From: JBKHJA01 sp046538375
GTDB lineage: Bacteria; Acidobacteriota; Aminicenantia; Aminicenantales; Aminicenantaceae
NCBI GenBank assembly: GCA_046538375.1
Contig: JBKHJA010000046.1
Span: 1 to 20,199 of the forward strand
Length of the DNA stretch: 20,199 bases
Reading direction: 5' to 3'
Shown in pieces: positions 1 through 6,465 of this stretch. A program made the position numbers and the translations under genes. Each line of letters opens with the position of its first letter. Position 1 is the first letter of the stretch. The notes under the pieces were generated by a model. The model made no database searches, was not told where the DNA came from, and saw only the letters and a list, made by a program, of their open reading frames with translations.

Positions 1-185
1 GATATTCCAATATAACTGACATGCGCAGTTACGCAGGCGCCGAGATGGACGGTGAGGGAACGGCGTGAAAAACCTGGACGGGAGCGAAGCCATTCCCAAA
101 TACATGTTCTTAGTATCTCACCCCGGAAAAAAAGATTCTTACGTCATGTTTGAAATTGAAGTGTGTATGAGTTATCATAAACGAG
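1..185. other. GC-rich left edge with hairpin; possible RNA element or end of a cut-off gene
   Basis: No recognisable gene lies before the zinc-ribbon start. Bases about 20-100 are clearly richer in GC than the AT-rich gaps elsewhere in the window. GGGAACGGC at 56-64 can pair with GCCATTCCC at 89-97, with one C-A mismatch; a competing CGCCG/CGGCG pairing also exists at about 38-65. This could be part of a structured RNA. Alternatively, a frame open from base 3 to a TGA at 66-68 could be the last 21 codons of a gene cut by the window edge; its peptide matches nothing I know. I compared it with glycine, cobalamin and c-di-GMP riboswitch cores and found no convincing match. Confidence 0.2.
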
Positions 186-437
186 ATGAAATGTCCTGGA
201 CAAGATACACGCCAATGGAAGCCCGGTGACATTTTTGAAATCAATTGTCCCTCCTGCGGCACAACCATCGAGTTCTTCAAGGATGATATCCGCAGGCGAT
301 GCAGAAAGTGCAGGAAGTATGTTCCCAATCCCCGATTAAATCTGGGATGTGTGGAGTGGTGTGAATACGCCGAACAATGCGTAGAGCCAGAGCAGATAAA
401 GAAAAAGAAGAAAGAAAAGGTCAAACAGAAAGAATAA
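186..437 (+). CDS. Small zinc-ribbon protein (83 aa) of unknown function
   Basis: The 83-residue protein starts MKCPGQDTR and carries paired cysteines: CPSCG near residues 21-24, CRKC near 39-42, then C-x3-C-x5-C near 55-65 in the stretch LGCVEWCEYAEQC. This cysteine layout implies a zinc ribbon or a small metal site. The C-terminal 13 or so residues are almost all Lys, Glu and Gln. Similar short proteins beginning MKCPGQD occur in anaerobic bacteria, sometimes labelled 'phosphohydrolase' by association; I recognise the family pattern but know no proven function. The ribosome-binding site is weak (only CGAG just upstream). It is a single-gene unit, tail-to-tail with the regulator gene, so it may not belong to the one-carbon operons. 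Confidence 0.75.
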   Translation: MKCPGQDTRQWKPGDIFEINCPSCGTTIEFFKDDIRRRCRKCRKYVPNPRLNLGCVEWCEYAEQCVEPEQIKKKKKEKVKQKE

Positions 438-503
438 GCTTGAGGGAGCCCAACATCTCTGTATAAGAAGATTATATAATCCCTTTCCTTTTTAGAAAAT
501 AAA

Positions 504-544
504 AAAAGCTGAGGGGGGATTTAGAGTGGGAAGAATCAGCTTTT
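504..544 (-). terminator. Intrinsic terminator of the regulator gene
   Basis: AAAAGCTGA at 504-512 and TCAGCTTTT at 536-544 form a perfect 9-bp stem with a 23-nt loop. Read on the minus strand, the stem's second arm runs into a seven-T tract (507-501), as expected for a Rho-independent terminator. The proximal arm contains the regulator's TGA stop codon. On the plus strand the second arm is followed by a weaker T-rich run, so it may also stop leftward-to-rightward transcription from the zinc-ribbon gene. Confidence 0.7.
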
Positions 545-1795
545 GTATTTTGATCTGAACTGGGAAGGAGTCATTTTTTCCATCTTTTTGAAGTTCTTGG
601 TGAAATGACTCTGATCATAAAACCCAACCTCATTGGACAGATCAGCCAGATTGACATCCGTGTTGAGCAGAAGATATTTTCCGTAGTCTATTCTCAATTT
701 TGTTATAAAATCAGTGAGGGAAAGGCCTGTTTCTTCCTTAAACAGATGCAAAGCCCTGCTCATGCTCAATCCAGCGGATCTGGCTACCTCCTTTGCTGTG
801 ATCTTGCTGGTGAAATGTTGATTGATATATTCACGCATCTGGCGGATTTTGATTTTTTTCTTTTTATCTTTGGTCAGGGAGACTTTGTGGATAAAATTCT
901 CTAGGATCTCTTTTAGCTTGTACAATAACTCCTCGATATCGGTAACTTTATTCAATTCAGTAAGATAAGAATAATTGAGCCCTAACAGTTCTTTAGCTTC
1001 CACCCCTGCTTCTATGGCTGCCCGGGATATGATGACGATCAATTCTAAGATGCGGACTTTTATGGTTTCAAAGTTCATTCCACTTTCAAAAAATATGGAA
1101 CCAAGGAACTCATTCAATATTTCTCTGGCACCGCTTTCGTCGCCCAGTTTGACCTTCTGAATGATTTCATCCTGTTTGTCCAAGATTTTCCTGGCCACAT
1201 CAGGCTTTCCTCTCTTCAATTCATCCAGGAAATTGGCGATTTTGTACTGCTGAACATATTTTTCATTGACATCTTTAAGAAAATTTATGTCATTGATGTT
1301 ATATTGTTTGGTCAGCATAAAAAGGAATGACACATATTTTCTGACTTCTTCCAGGGAAAAGACTTTCAACCTCATGTGATCCAAGTTTATCTTATGTCCA
1401 GATTCATTGAATTCCTGTAAATTTTTGCTCATTTCCTGATCTATATCCTTCTCCATTTCCGGAAATACAGCAAATCCACTCAGAAGCCCTCCGATCAGCT
1501 TTTTGTTGAAGACAAGAGGAACTGCGAAAATGATCAATCCTGTAGGACAGGTGGTGATAAATCCTTCTCCCCACCGGAATGACTCTTTTATGGCTTTGAT
1601 CATCTTAAGCCGGCAGTTCTTGATCAGCATGGTGTTTTTGCCGTGCAAAAGCTGACCACAGAGATTGCAGGAATTCAGGCTGTAAATGATGTCTCCTTTT
1701 AAATTGACCAAAAAGACAGGAAGCCCTGTTCTTACAGTGTATTTTTTAGAGAGCAGTTTGAATTTTCTTGGAGTGACGTGATCATTAATTTTCAT
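536..1795 (-). CDS. PocR-domain AraC-family transcriptional regulator
   Basis: The N-terminal half looks like a PocR sensory domain: C43-x2-C46, C61 and C83 fall in the usual pattern around a C-P-x-G-L-I-x-F-A-P-L core and an IGG-x-LSG segment. PocR domains are predicted to sense small hydrocarbon-like compounds or metabolites. The last 105 or so residues are an AraC-type double helix-turn-helix, including AKEVARSAGLS and the GF-x-DQSHFTKNFKK segment. I chose the ATG at 1795 (419 aa) because AAGGA lies upstream, although 12 nt away; the in-frame ATG at 1828 has no ribosome site and falls inside a conserved promoter element. It is divergent from the corrinoid-protein operon. The likely role is sensing a methylated substrate or C1 status and activating both plus-strand operons. 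Confidence 0.88.
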   Translation of the reverse strand: MKINDHVTPRKFKLLSKKYTVRTGLPVFLVNLKGDIIYSLNSCNLCGQLLHGKNTMLIKNCRLKMIKAIKESFRWGEGFITTCPTGLIIFAVPLVFNKKLIGGLLSGFAVFPEMEKDIDQEMSKNLQEFNESGHKINLDHMRLKVFSLEEVRKYVSFLFMLTKQYNINDINFLKDVNEKYVQQYKIANFLDELKRGKPDVARKILDKQDEIIQKVKLGDESGAREILNEFLGSIFFESGMNFETIKVRILELIVIISRAAIEAGVEAKELLGLNYSYLTELNKVTDIEELLYKLKEILENFIHKVSLTKDKKKKIKIRQMREYINQHFTSKITAKEVARSAGLSMSRALHLFKEETGLSLTDFITKLRIDYGKYLLLNTDVNLADLSNEVGFYDQSHFTKNFKKMEKMTPSQFRSKYKS

Positions 1796-1822
1796 TTTAA
1801 GGCGATTTCCTTGTTTATAATT

Positions 1823-1858
1823 TAGCATAATTATACAAAATTTAATAAAAAAATGCTA
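1823..1858 (-). promoter_or_regulatory. Regulator promoter overlapping a candidate operator (autoregulation)
   Basis: On the minus strand, TATAAT (bases 1835 down to 1830) is a consensus -10 within TTGTATAATTATG. The -35 position, 17 bp upstream (1858-1853), reads TAGCAT, which is not a sigma70 hexamer. The same TAGCAT stands on the plus strand at 1823-1828, so TAGCAT and ATGCTA form an inverted pair 24 bp apart that brackets the promoter. The predicted transcript would start near 1823, giving about 28 nt of leader before the ATG at 1795. Protein bound here would probably affect transcription of the regulator itself. Only the sequences are seen; binding is inferred. Confidence 0.5.
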
Positions 1859-1885
1859 TAATCCATTCTTTTTCCGCTCTATAAT
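1823..1885 (+). promoter_or_regulatory. Shared element plus -10 before the corrinoid-protein operon
   Basis: TAGCATAATTATACAAA at 1823-1839 matches 16 of 17 bases of a second copy at 5302-5318. In both places the element begins exactly 57 bp before a TATAAT hexamer, here at 1880-1885. A CTATA segment (1856-1860) is also conserved at the same offset, in the -35 region, and no TTGACA-like -35 exists. A good -10, a poor -35 and an upstream conserved element are typical of activator-dependent AraC-type promoters. The transcript would start near 1892, about 33 nt before the corrinoid-protein start. Confidence 0.6.
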
Positions 1886-1924
1886 GATAAAGAATGAAAT
1901 GATCTTTTTCGGGAGCTGGTCCAG

Positions 1925-2563
1925 ATGAAGGTTTTAAAAGAAATTGCCATCAACGTGGAAAAAGGCGACTCAGCCTCTGTAAAGGAACTGACCCAGAAAG
2001 CCCTTTCTCGGGGCATCCCGCCCCTAAAAATTTTAAACCAGGGATTGGTAAAAGGCATGGACGTGGTGGGCGTGAAATTCAAGAATAACGAGGTGTTCAT
2101 TCCAGAAGTTCTGATCGCTACCAGAGCCATGAATGCAGCCATGGATATTTTGAAACCTCTGCTGGTTCATCAATCATACATGCCCAAGGCTAAAATGGTG
2201 ATAGGAACAGTCAAGGGGGATTTGCATGACATCGGTAAAAAGATCGTGAGCATGATACTGGAGAAAGAAGGGTATCAAATCGTTGATATCGGTGTGGATA
2301 CTCCTGCAGGAAAATTTATAGCTTCCATAAAGAAAGAAAAGCCAGATATAGTGGGGATGTCGGCTCTTTTGACCACCACCATGGGCTATATGAGAGAAGT
2401 CATAGAAGAAATTGAGGCTGCAAAATTGAGGCAGAATGTTAAAATAATCATCGGAGGTGCCCCTGTCACCCAGACATTTGCTGGTGAGATAAAGGCAGAT
2501 GGCTATGCTGCCGAAGCTGCCTCAGCAGTGGAGATGGTGAGAAATCTGTTAAGAAGGAGATGA
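1925..2563 (+). CDS. Methyltransferase-associated corrinoid (B12-binding) protein 1
   Basis: This 212-residue protein has the two-domain plan of MtbC/MttC/MtaC-type corrinoid proteins and the matching MetH modules. A helical cap domain fills residues 1-85. A Rossmann-like B12 domain follows, with the lower-ligand motif D99-L-H101-D-I-G104, in which His101 should coordinate cobalt. Further marks are GVD near residue 123, MSALLTTTM near 145-153 and the nucleotide-tail glycines IIGGAP near 175-180. The family carries a methyl group on Co(I) between a substrate-specific methyltransferase and an acceptor enzyme in the cytoplasm. It is the first gene after the divergent promoter, with GGGAG 9-10 nt before the ATG. 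Its stop abuts the activator gene directly, so the activator probably serves it. The partner methyltransferase is not adjacent; candidates are the UroD-type genes at the right end. The substrate cannot be told. Confidence 0.9.
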   Translation: MKVLKEIAINVEKGDSASVKELTQKALSRGIPPLKILNQGLVKGMDVVGVKFKNNEVFIPEVLIATRAMNAAMDILKPLLVHQSYMPKAKMVIGTVKGDLHDIGKKIVSMILEKEGYQIVDIGVDTPAGKFIASIKKEKPDIVGMSALLTTTMGYMREVIEEIEAAKLRQNVKIIIGGAPVTQTFAGEIKADGYAAEAASAVEMVRNLLRRR

Positions 2564-4336
2564 ATGCCTCATAAATACAAAATAGACATCCTTTCTCATG
2601 GCAGGACTGTAACCGCTTCCAGAAGTGATTTATTGGCTGATAAAATTCAGGAAGCAGGGGTCAATCTCAGCGTCTACTGCAACAAGAAAGGTCTGTGTGG
2701 AAAATGCATGGTGGAGATCATAGAAGGAAGTGTGTCCCCTCTGAGTGAAAAAGAACACTTTTTTATAAAACAGAAGAACCTCAACCTGCATCACAGGTTA
2801 GCATGCCTGCAAAAAATAAAAAGTGATCTGAAGATAAACGTTCCAGAAGAGTCTTTGCTCCAGGAAGCCATGGTTCTGAAAACAGGAATAGAACGGCCTG
2901 TTCTGGTGGATCCTATGGTAAAAAAATATCATTTAAAGCTCCAAAAGCCTGAGATCAAAGCTCCCTTCTCTCTGCTGGAATTATTGGAAAAAGATTTAAA
3001 GAATAAAAAATTGGTCATTTCCCTTGATCTGCTGAAAGAATTACCCCCCATTCTTGAGAGCAGTCAGTATAGTGTGACCGCAGTCACTTACCATCATAAC
3101 CAAATATTGACCGTGGAGCCAGGAGACACAATCAATAAAAATTATGGGATCGCTGTGGATATAGGAACCACCACTGTGGTGGCAGAGCTGGTGAACTTGA
3201 CCACAGGAGAAAGTGTGGATACATCCACTTCTTCCAACAGCCAGATGAGATACGGCTCTGATGTGGTCTCCAGAATTTCTTTTGCTTGTTTGAATGACGA
3301 AAATTTAAAAAAAATGAGGGACTCTATTCTCAATACCCTGAATAACATGATCAACTCCATGCTCCAGAAGAACAAGGTCAAAAAATCTCATGTCTATGAG
3401 GTGGTTATAGCTGGAAACACATCCATGAATCACTTTCTTCTGGGTCTTCCGGTCAACAATCTGGCTGTTTCTCCCTTTAGTGCTGTCTTTAGCTCCTTAC
3501 CTGAATTTTCCTCATCTGAATTAGGATTCGATCTGTCAAGACAGGGTAAGGCTTATATTGTTCCCAATATCAAGAGTTTCGTGGGAGGTGACATTTCAGC
3601 AGGTCTTACCGCCTCTGATTTGGCCGGTCGAAAAGGAAAATATTTATTCATCGATTTAGGCACCAATGGTGAAATAGTGTTGAAGAGAGGAAGGCGTTTT
3701 GTGGCCACCTCCACGGCTGCAGGACCTGCTTTTGAGGGAATGAATATCAGCTGTGGTATGCTGGCTCTTCCTGGAGCCATATACAAGGCCCAGCACAGAA
3801 GAAAGCTGGTTTTCCACACTATAGCCAATAAGCCGGCCAAGGGAATCTGTGGAACCGGTCTGATTGATTTGATGGCTGTGTTTTTGGAAAAAGGACAGAT
3901 CAGCGCTAAAGGAAAAATCAACAATAAAGCAGGGAAAATCCCCATAATCAATAACATATATATCAATCAGAAGGATGTGCGGGAGATGCAGTTGGCTATC
4001 GCTGCCATCAAGACCGGTATAAGAATGGTTCTTTTAAAAAATAAACTGAAGCTGGAACAGCTGGATGGCATATTCATTGCCGGGGCCTTTGGCAATTATT
4101 TGAATATAAAAAACAGCATAAAAATAGGGCTTCTTCCCCCTGTTGATGAGAATAAAGTTATTTTTATCGGCAATTCTTCACTGGCCGGGGCCAAAACCTT
4201 GCTGCTGGCCAGAGAAGCCAGGAAAAAAATAGAATCTTTGGTCAAGAAAATTCAGTATTTTTCATTGGCTACTGATCCTCATTTTCAAGAGTATTTTGTT
4301 CAGGCTTTAAATTTACCAGACCCAAACCTGGAGTGA
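2564..4336 (+). CDS. Reductive activator of corrinoid proteins (2Fe-2S ferredoxin + ASKHA-like ATPase, DUF4445)
   Basis: The N-terminus is a plant-type 2Fe-2S ferredoxin with ligands C39-x5-C45-x2-C48-x32-C81. After a linker, the actin/Hsp70-like ATPase fold of RACo/RACE proteins begins near residue 194 with VDIGTTTV. It continues with AGNTSMNHF, FIDLGTNGE, AAGPAFEG, GICGTGLIDL and FIAGAFGNYL. These proteins use ATP to reduce inactive Co(II) corrinoid to Co(I). The gene begins immediately after the corrinoid-protein stop, with AGGAG 4 nt upstream, so the two are surely co-translated. It is a paralog of the larger activator near the acs genes (13788-15731) but lacks the latter's longer middle region. 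The family is confident; the pairing with corrinoid protein 1 rests on adjacency. Confidence 0.9.
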   Translation: MPHKYKIDILSHGRTVTASRSDLLADKIQEAGVNLSVYCNKKGLCGKCMVEIIEGSVSPLSEKEHFFIKQKNLNLHHRLACLQKIKSDLKINVPEESLLQEAMVLKTGIERPVLVDPMVKKYHLKLQKPEIKAPFSLLELLEKDLKNKKLVISLDLLKELPPILESSQYSVTAVTYHHNQILTVEPGDTINKNYGIAVDIGTTTVVAELVNLTTGESVDTSTSSNSQMRYGSDVVSRISFACLNDENLKKMRDSILNTLNNMINSMLQKNKVKKSHVYEVVIAGNTSMNHFLLGLPVNNLAVSPFSAVFSSLPEFSSSELGFDLSRQGKAYIVPNIKSFVGGDISAGLTASDLAGRKGKYLFIDLGTNGEIVLKRGRRFVATSTAAGPAFEGMNISCGMLALPGAIYKAQHRRKLVFHTIANKPAKGICGTGLIDLMAVFLEKGQISAKGKINNKAGKIPIINNIYINQKDVREMQLAIAAIKTGIRMVLLKNKLKLEQLDGIFIAGAFGNYLNIKNSIKIGLLPPVDENKVIFIGNSSLAGAKTLLLAREARKKIESLVKKIQYFSLATDPHFQEYFVQALNLPDPNLE

Positions 4337-4342
4337 AAGAAC

Positions 4343-4402
4343 ATGAACGGGCTGGATAACTGGTTTTATGACCAGAAACCATGGACAGGAGCAGCCCTGT
4401 GA
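4343..4402 (+). CDS. Candidate 19-codon micro-ORF between activator and cooC
   Basis: An ATG at 4343 opens a 19-residue frame (MNGLDNWFYDQKPWTGAAL) ending in TGA at 4400-4402. GGAG, which overlaps the end of the activator gene, lies 9 nt upstream. It fills most of the 82-nt gap before cooC. It could couple translation of the neighbours, act as a leader peptide or be chance. I know no homologue. There is no evidence for expression beyond the ribosome-site spacing. Confidence 0.2.
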   Translation: MNGLDNWFYDQKPWTGAAL

Positions 4403-4418
4403 TCAACAGGAAAAAAAG

Positions 4419-5195
4419 ATGAAATTTGCTATTTCAGGAAAAGGAGGAACCGGCAAATCCACCGTGGCTGGGTTATTGGCTCATTATTTTAAAAAAGACG
4501 GCTATAAGGTTTTGGCTGTGGATGCTGATCCTGATGCTAATCTGGCCTCTGCCCTAGGAGTACCACCAGAACAGGCCTCTTCGATTGTTCCCATCTCAGA
4601 ACAGCGTCAGTTGATCAAAGAAAGGACAGGGGCCAATCCCCGCCAATTCGGTCAGCTTTTCAAGATGAGCCCTACGGTCAACGATATTCCCGATGAATTT
4701 TGTCTCCATTTTCAAGGGATAAAATTGCTGGTCATGGGAGCTGTGAGAAAAGGAGGAAGCGGCTGTGCCTGTCCAGAAAATGTGCTTCTGCGCAGTTTGC
4801 TGTCAGAAATCATATTGAACCGGGATGAAGTGGTGATAGTAGACATGGAAGCAGGCATAGAGCACTTGGGTAGAGCTACCGCTAAACACATCGACACCAT
4901 GATCATTACAGTGGAACCCGGGTGGCGCAGTCTGTGGACCGGGAAGACCATCATCAAGTTGGGAGAGGAAATCGGAATTTCTTCCTTTGGCATTGTGGGC
5001 AATAAAATACAGGACAAAAAACAGTCACTGTGGATCAAGGAACAGTTTTCGCCAGACCAGATCTTGGGAATGATGTCTTATCATCAGATCATCAGTGATG
5101 CTGATTTGTACCAGAAACCATTGATAGAGTTATTGGATGAGAGGCTGGAGAAAGAATTTGGCATAATTTATCATCATCTTCTGGAAGATCTTTGA
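4419..5195 (+). CDS. cooC: CooC-type CODH nickel-insertion ATPase
   Basis: This is a MinD/ParA-type P-loop ATPase of 258 residues from the ATG at 4419. That start has AGGA 7 nt upstream and places the P-loop GKGGTGKST at residues 7-15, as in CooC. A further in-frame ATG at 4368 would add 17 unlikely residues. VDADPDANL near residue 36 is the Walker A-prime/switch region, and VIVDMEAGIEHLGR near 143-156 is the switch II area. C116-A-C118 in GCACPEN is the C-x-C motif that binds metal or zinc between the two subunits of CooC. The protein is expected to help load Ni into the C-cluster of CODH. It ends the first plus-strand operon, 195 bp before the next promoter unit, and is distinct from the AcsF-like ATPase at 10657. 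Confidence 0.88.
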   Translation: MKFAISGKGGTGKSTVAGLLAHYFKKDGYKVLAVDADPDANLASALGVPPEQASSIVPISEQRQLIKERTGANPRQFGQLFKMSPTVNDIPDEFCLHFQGIKLLVMGAVRKGGSGCACPENVLLRSLLSEIILNRDEVVIVDMEAGIEHLGRATAKHIDTMIITVEPGWRSLWTGKTIIKLGEEIGISSFGIVGNKIQDKKQSLWIKEQFSPDQILGMMSYHQIISDADLYQKPLIELLDERLEKEFGIIYHHLLEDL

Positions 5196-5301
5196 TGCAG
5201 TGGCAGCAGGCATATACTTCTGTCATGAATTAAAATGGACTTATTCCCATTTCGGACTTGGCGATTGTTTATTATAAAATTTCTTTTTAAAGATCGAAAA
5301 A

Positions 5302-5364
5302 TAGCATAATTTTACAAATATTTTTTTAGATTTACTATATATAAATCGCTTCTGGCATTATAAT
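5302..5364 (+). promoter_or_regulatory. Shared element plus -10 before the MetE-like/CODH/ACS operon
   Basis: TAGCATAATTTTACAAA at 5302-5318 is the second copy of the element at 1823-1839, with one substitution. TATAAT at 5359-5364 stands at the same 57-bp distance from the element start as in the first copy, and CTATA (5335-5339) is again in the -35 area. The rest of the gap is AT-rich and diverged, so this is not a simple recent duplication of the intergenic region. The predicted start is near 5371, giving a leader of about 19 nt with GGAGG before the ATG at 5390. The remainder of the 5196-5389 gap shows no clear terminator. Confidence 0.6.
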
Positions 5365-5389
5365 ACTAAAAACTATTTGGAGGTTTGTT

Positions 5390-6430
5390 ATGGCTTTTAA
5401 ACCGCAATGTTTGGCATCAGGTATCGGCAGTTTCCCCCATAAAAAGCCAGAAGCTGCCTGCGACGTTATAATGAAGACCATTCCTGAGATTCCGGTATGG
5501 CCGCAGCTGCCCAACACAAGTTTCAGGGAACAGATGGAAATTCAGTACAGTGAAGGACTGCCCTGCGTGGCTTTTGATGAGGAGAAACAGAGAATGTATT
5601 TTGATACCAGTGGAGACCCCACCAGTGAACTGGAAAAATTTTACGAGAATTACATGGCCGAGAATCTGGATTATTTCAAGATATCTCCGGAATTCAGCCG
5701 GGGCGTGTATGAAATGGAGAAAAGGCTCCGTCAAAAAGACCTCACTTCTCTGAAATATTTTAAAAGCCAAGTCACTGGTCCTGTGACCACCGGGCTGGGA
5801 AGAGTGGATGAGAATAAAAGATCCATTTATTATAACGAAGTATTCAGGGATATCATTGTTAAAGGGATGGAAATGAAAGCACGTTGGCTGCTCAACAAAT
5901 TCAAATTTATAGGGTGTGACCAGATCTGCTTTGTGGATGAACCTATTCTTTCCGGTTTCGGATCCTCCACTTACGTCAGTGTTCACCGTTCCGATGTGGT
6001 GAAATATATCAATGATGTGGTGGAAGCCGTGCACAAAGAAGGGGCCTTGGCAGGAACCCATTGTTGCGGCAATACCGAATGGCCTATCCTGGTAGATGCT
6101 GGAGTGGATGTCATCAGCTTTGACGCCTACGAGTACGGAGATACTGTCGGATATTATCCTCAGCAAATCAGGTCCTTTCTGGACAGAGGTGGTGTGTTAG
6201 CTTGGGGAATTGTTCCCACTTCTGATAAGGTCAACCAGGAAAACCCAGAATCTCTGTTGAAAAAATTAGAGGAAGGAGTCAAGAATTTGGCGGATAAAGG
6301 AATAAATAAAGATCTGCTCTGGGAAAGATGTCTGCTCACTCCCAGTTGTGGGACTGGTTCGCTTTCAGTAGAATTATCAGAGAAAATTTTTGAGCAGCTG
6401 TACGAAGTGGGACGCCTGCTTCGAGATTAA
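5390..6430 (+). CDS. Core MetE-like (MesB-type?) corrinoid-dependent methionine synthase
   Basis: This 346-residue protein matches the C-terminal zinc domain of cobalamin-independent methionine synthase without the N-terminal folate-binding half. It opens with the GIGSFPH motif typical of the MetE/UroD superfamily. Probable zinc ligands are H224-x-C226 in THCCGN and C320 in LTPSCGTGSL; FVDEP near residues 181-185 resembles the MetE substrate-side acidic motif. Core MetE enzymes lacking the N-terminal half take methyl from corrinoid proteins, and the bacterial MesB type, known from Dehalococcoides, uses the corrinoid iron-sulfur protein. A place 35 bp upstream of CODH and in the same operon as acsCD fits that. 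Translation starts at an ATG preceded by GGAGG at 6 nt. An alternative is a methyltransferase for another thiol or methyl donor; the substrate is not proven by sequence alone. Confidence 0.75.
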   Translation: MAFKPQCLASGIGSFPHKKPEAACDVIMKTIPEIPVWPQLPNTSFREQMEIQYSEGLPCVAFDEEKQRMYFDTSGDPTSELEKFYENYMAENLDYFKISPEFSRGVYEMEKRLRQKDLTSLKYFKSQVTGPVTTGLGRVDENKRSIYYNEVFRDIIVKGMEMKARWLLNKFKFIGCDQICFVDEPILSGFGSSTYVSVHRSDVVKYINDVVEAVHKEGALAGTHCCGNTEWPILVDAGVDVISFDAYEYGDTVGYYPQQIRSFLDRGGVLAWGIVPTSDKVNQENPESLLKKLEEGVKNLADKGINKDLLWERCLLTPSCGTGSLSVELSEKIFEQLYEVGRLLRD

Positions 6431-6465
6431 GAAAATAATAAAAACCATAAGAAAGAGCAGCTAAC

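Noticed and set aside
30..100. Glycine riboswitch, because of GGCGCCGAG
   Set aside because: Only a few bases match the conserved core, the remainder does not fold as that aptamer, and no glycine gene follows.
110..424. A 104-codon minus-strand frame over the zinc-ribbon gene
   Set aside because: Low-complexity Phe-rich start is the complement of the Lys-rich tail; the plus-strand cysteine pattern is convincing.
470..481. 12-bp palindrome GATTATATAATC as an operator
   Set aside because: It lies between two gene ends with no promoter use for either neighbour; a chance AT-rich dyad is likely.
1857..1862. TATAAT as the main plus-strand -10 of the corrinoid operon
   Set aside because: The second promoter region has no TATAAT at the equivalent offset, whereas the hexamers at 1880 and 5359 align exactly. 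It may instead be part of the -35/operator area.
5417..6166. A 249-codon antisense frame over the MetE-like gene
   Set aside because: Shadow of a well-supported gene, with no ribosome site and no recognisable motif.
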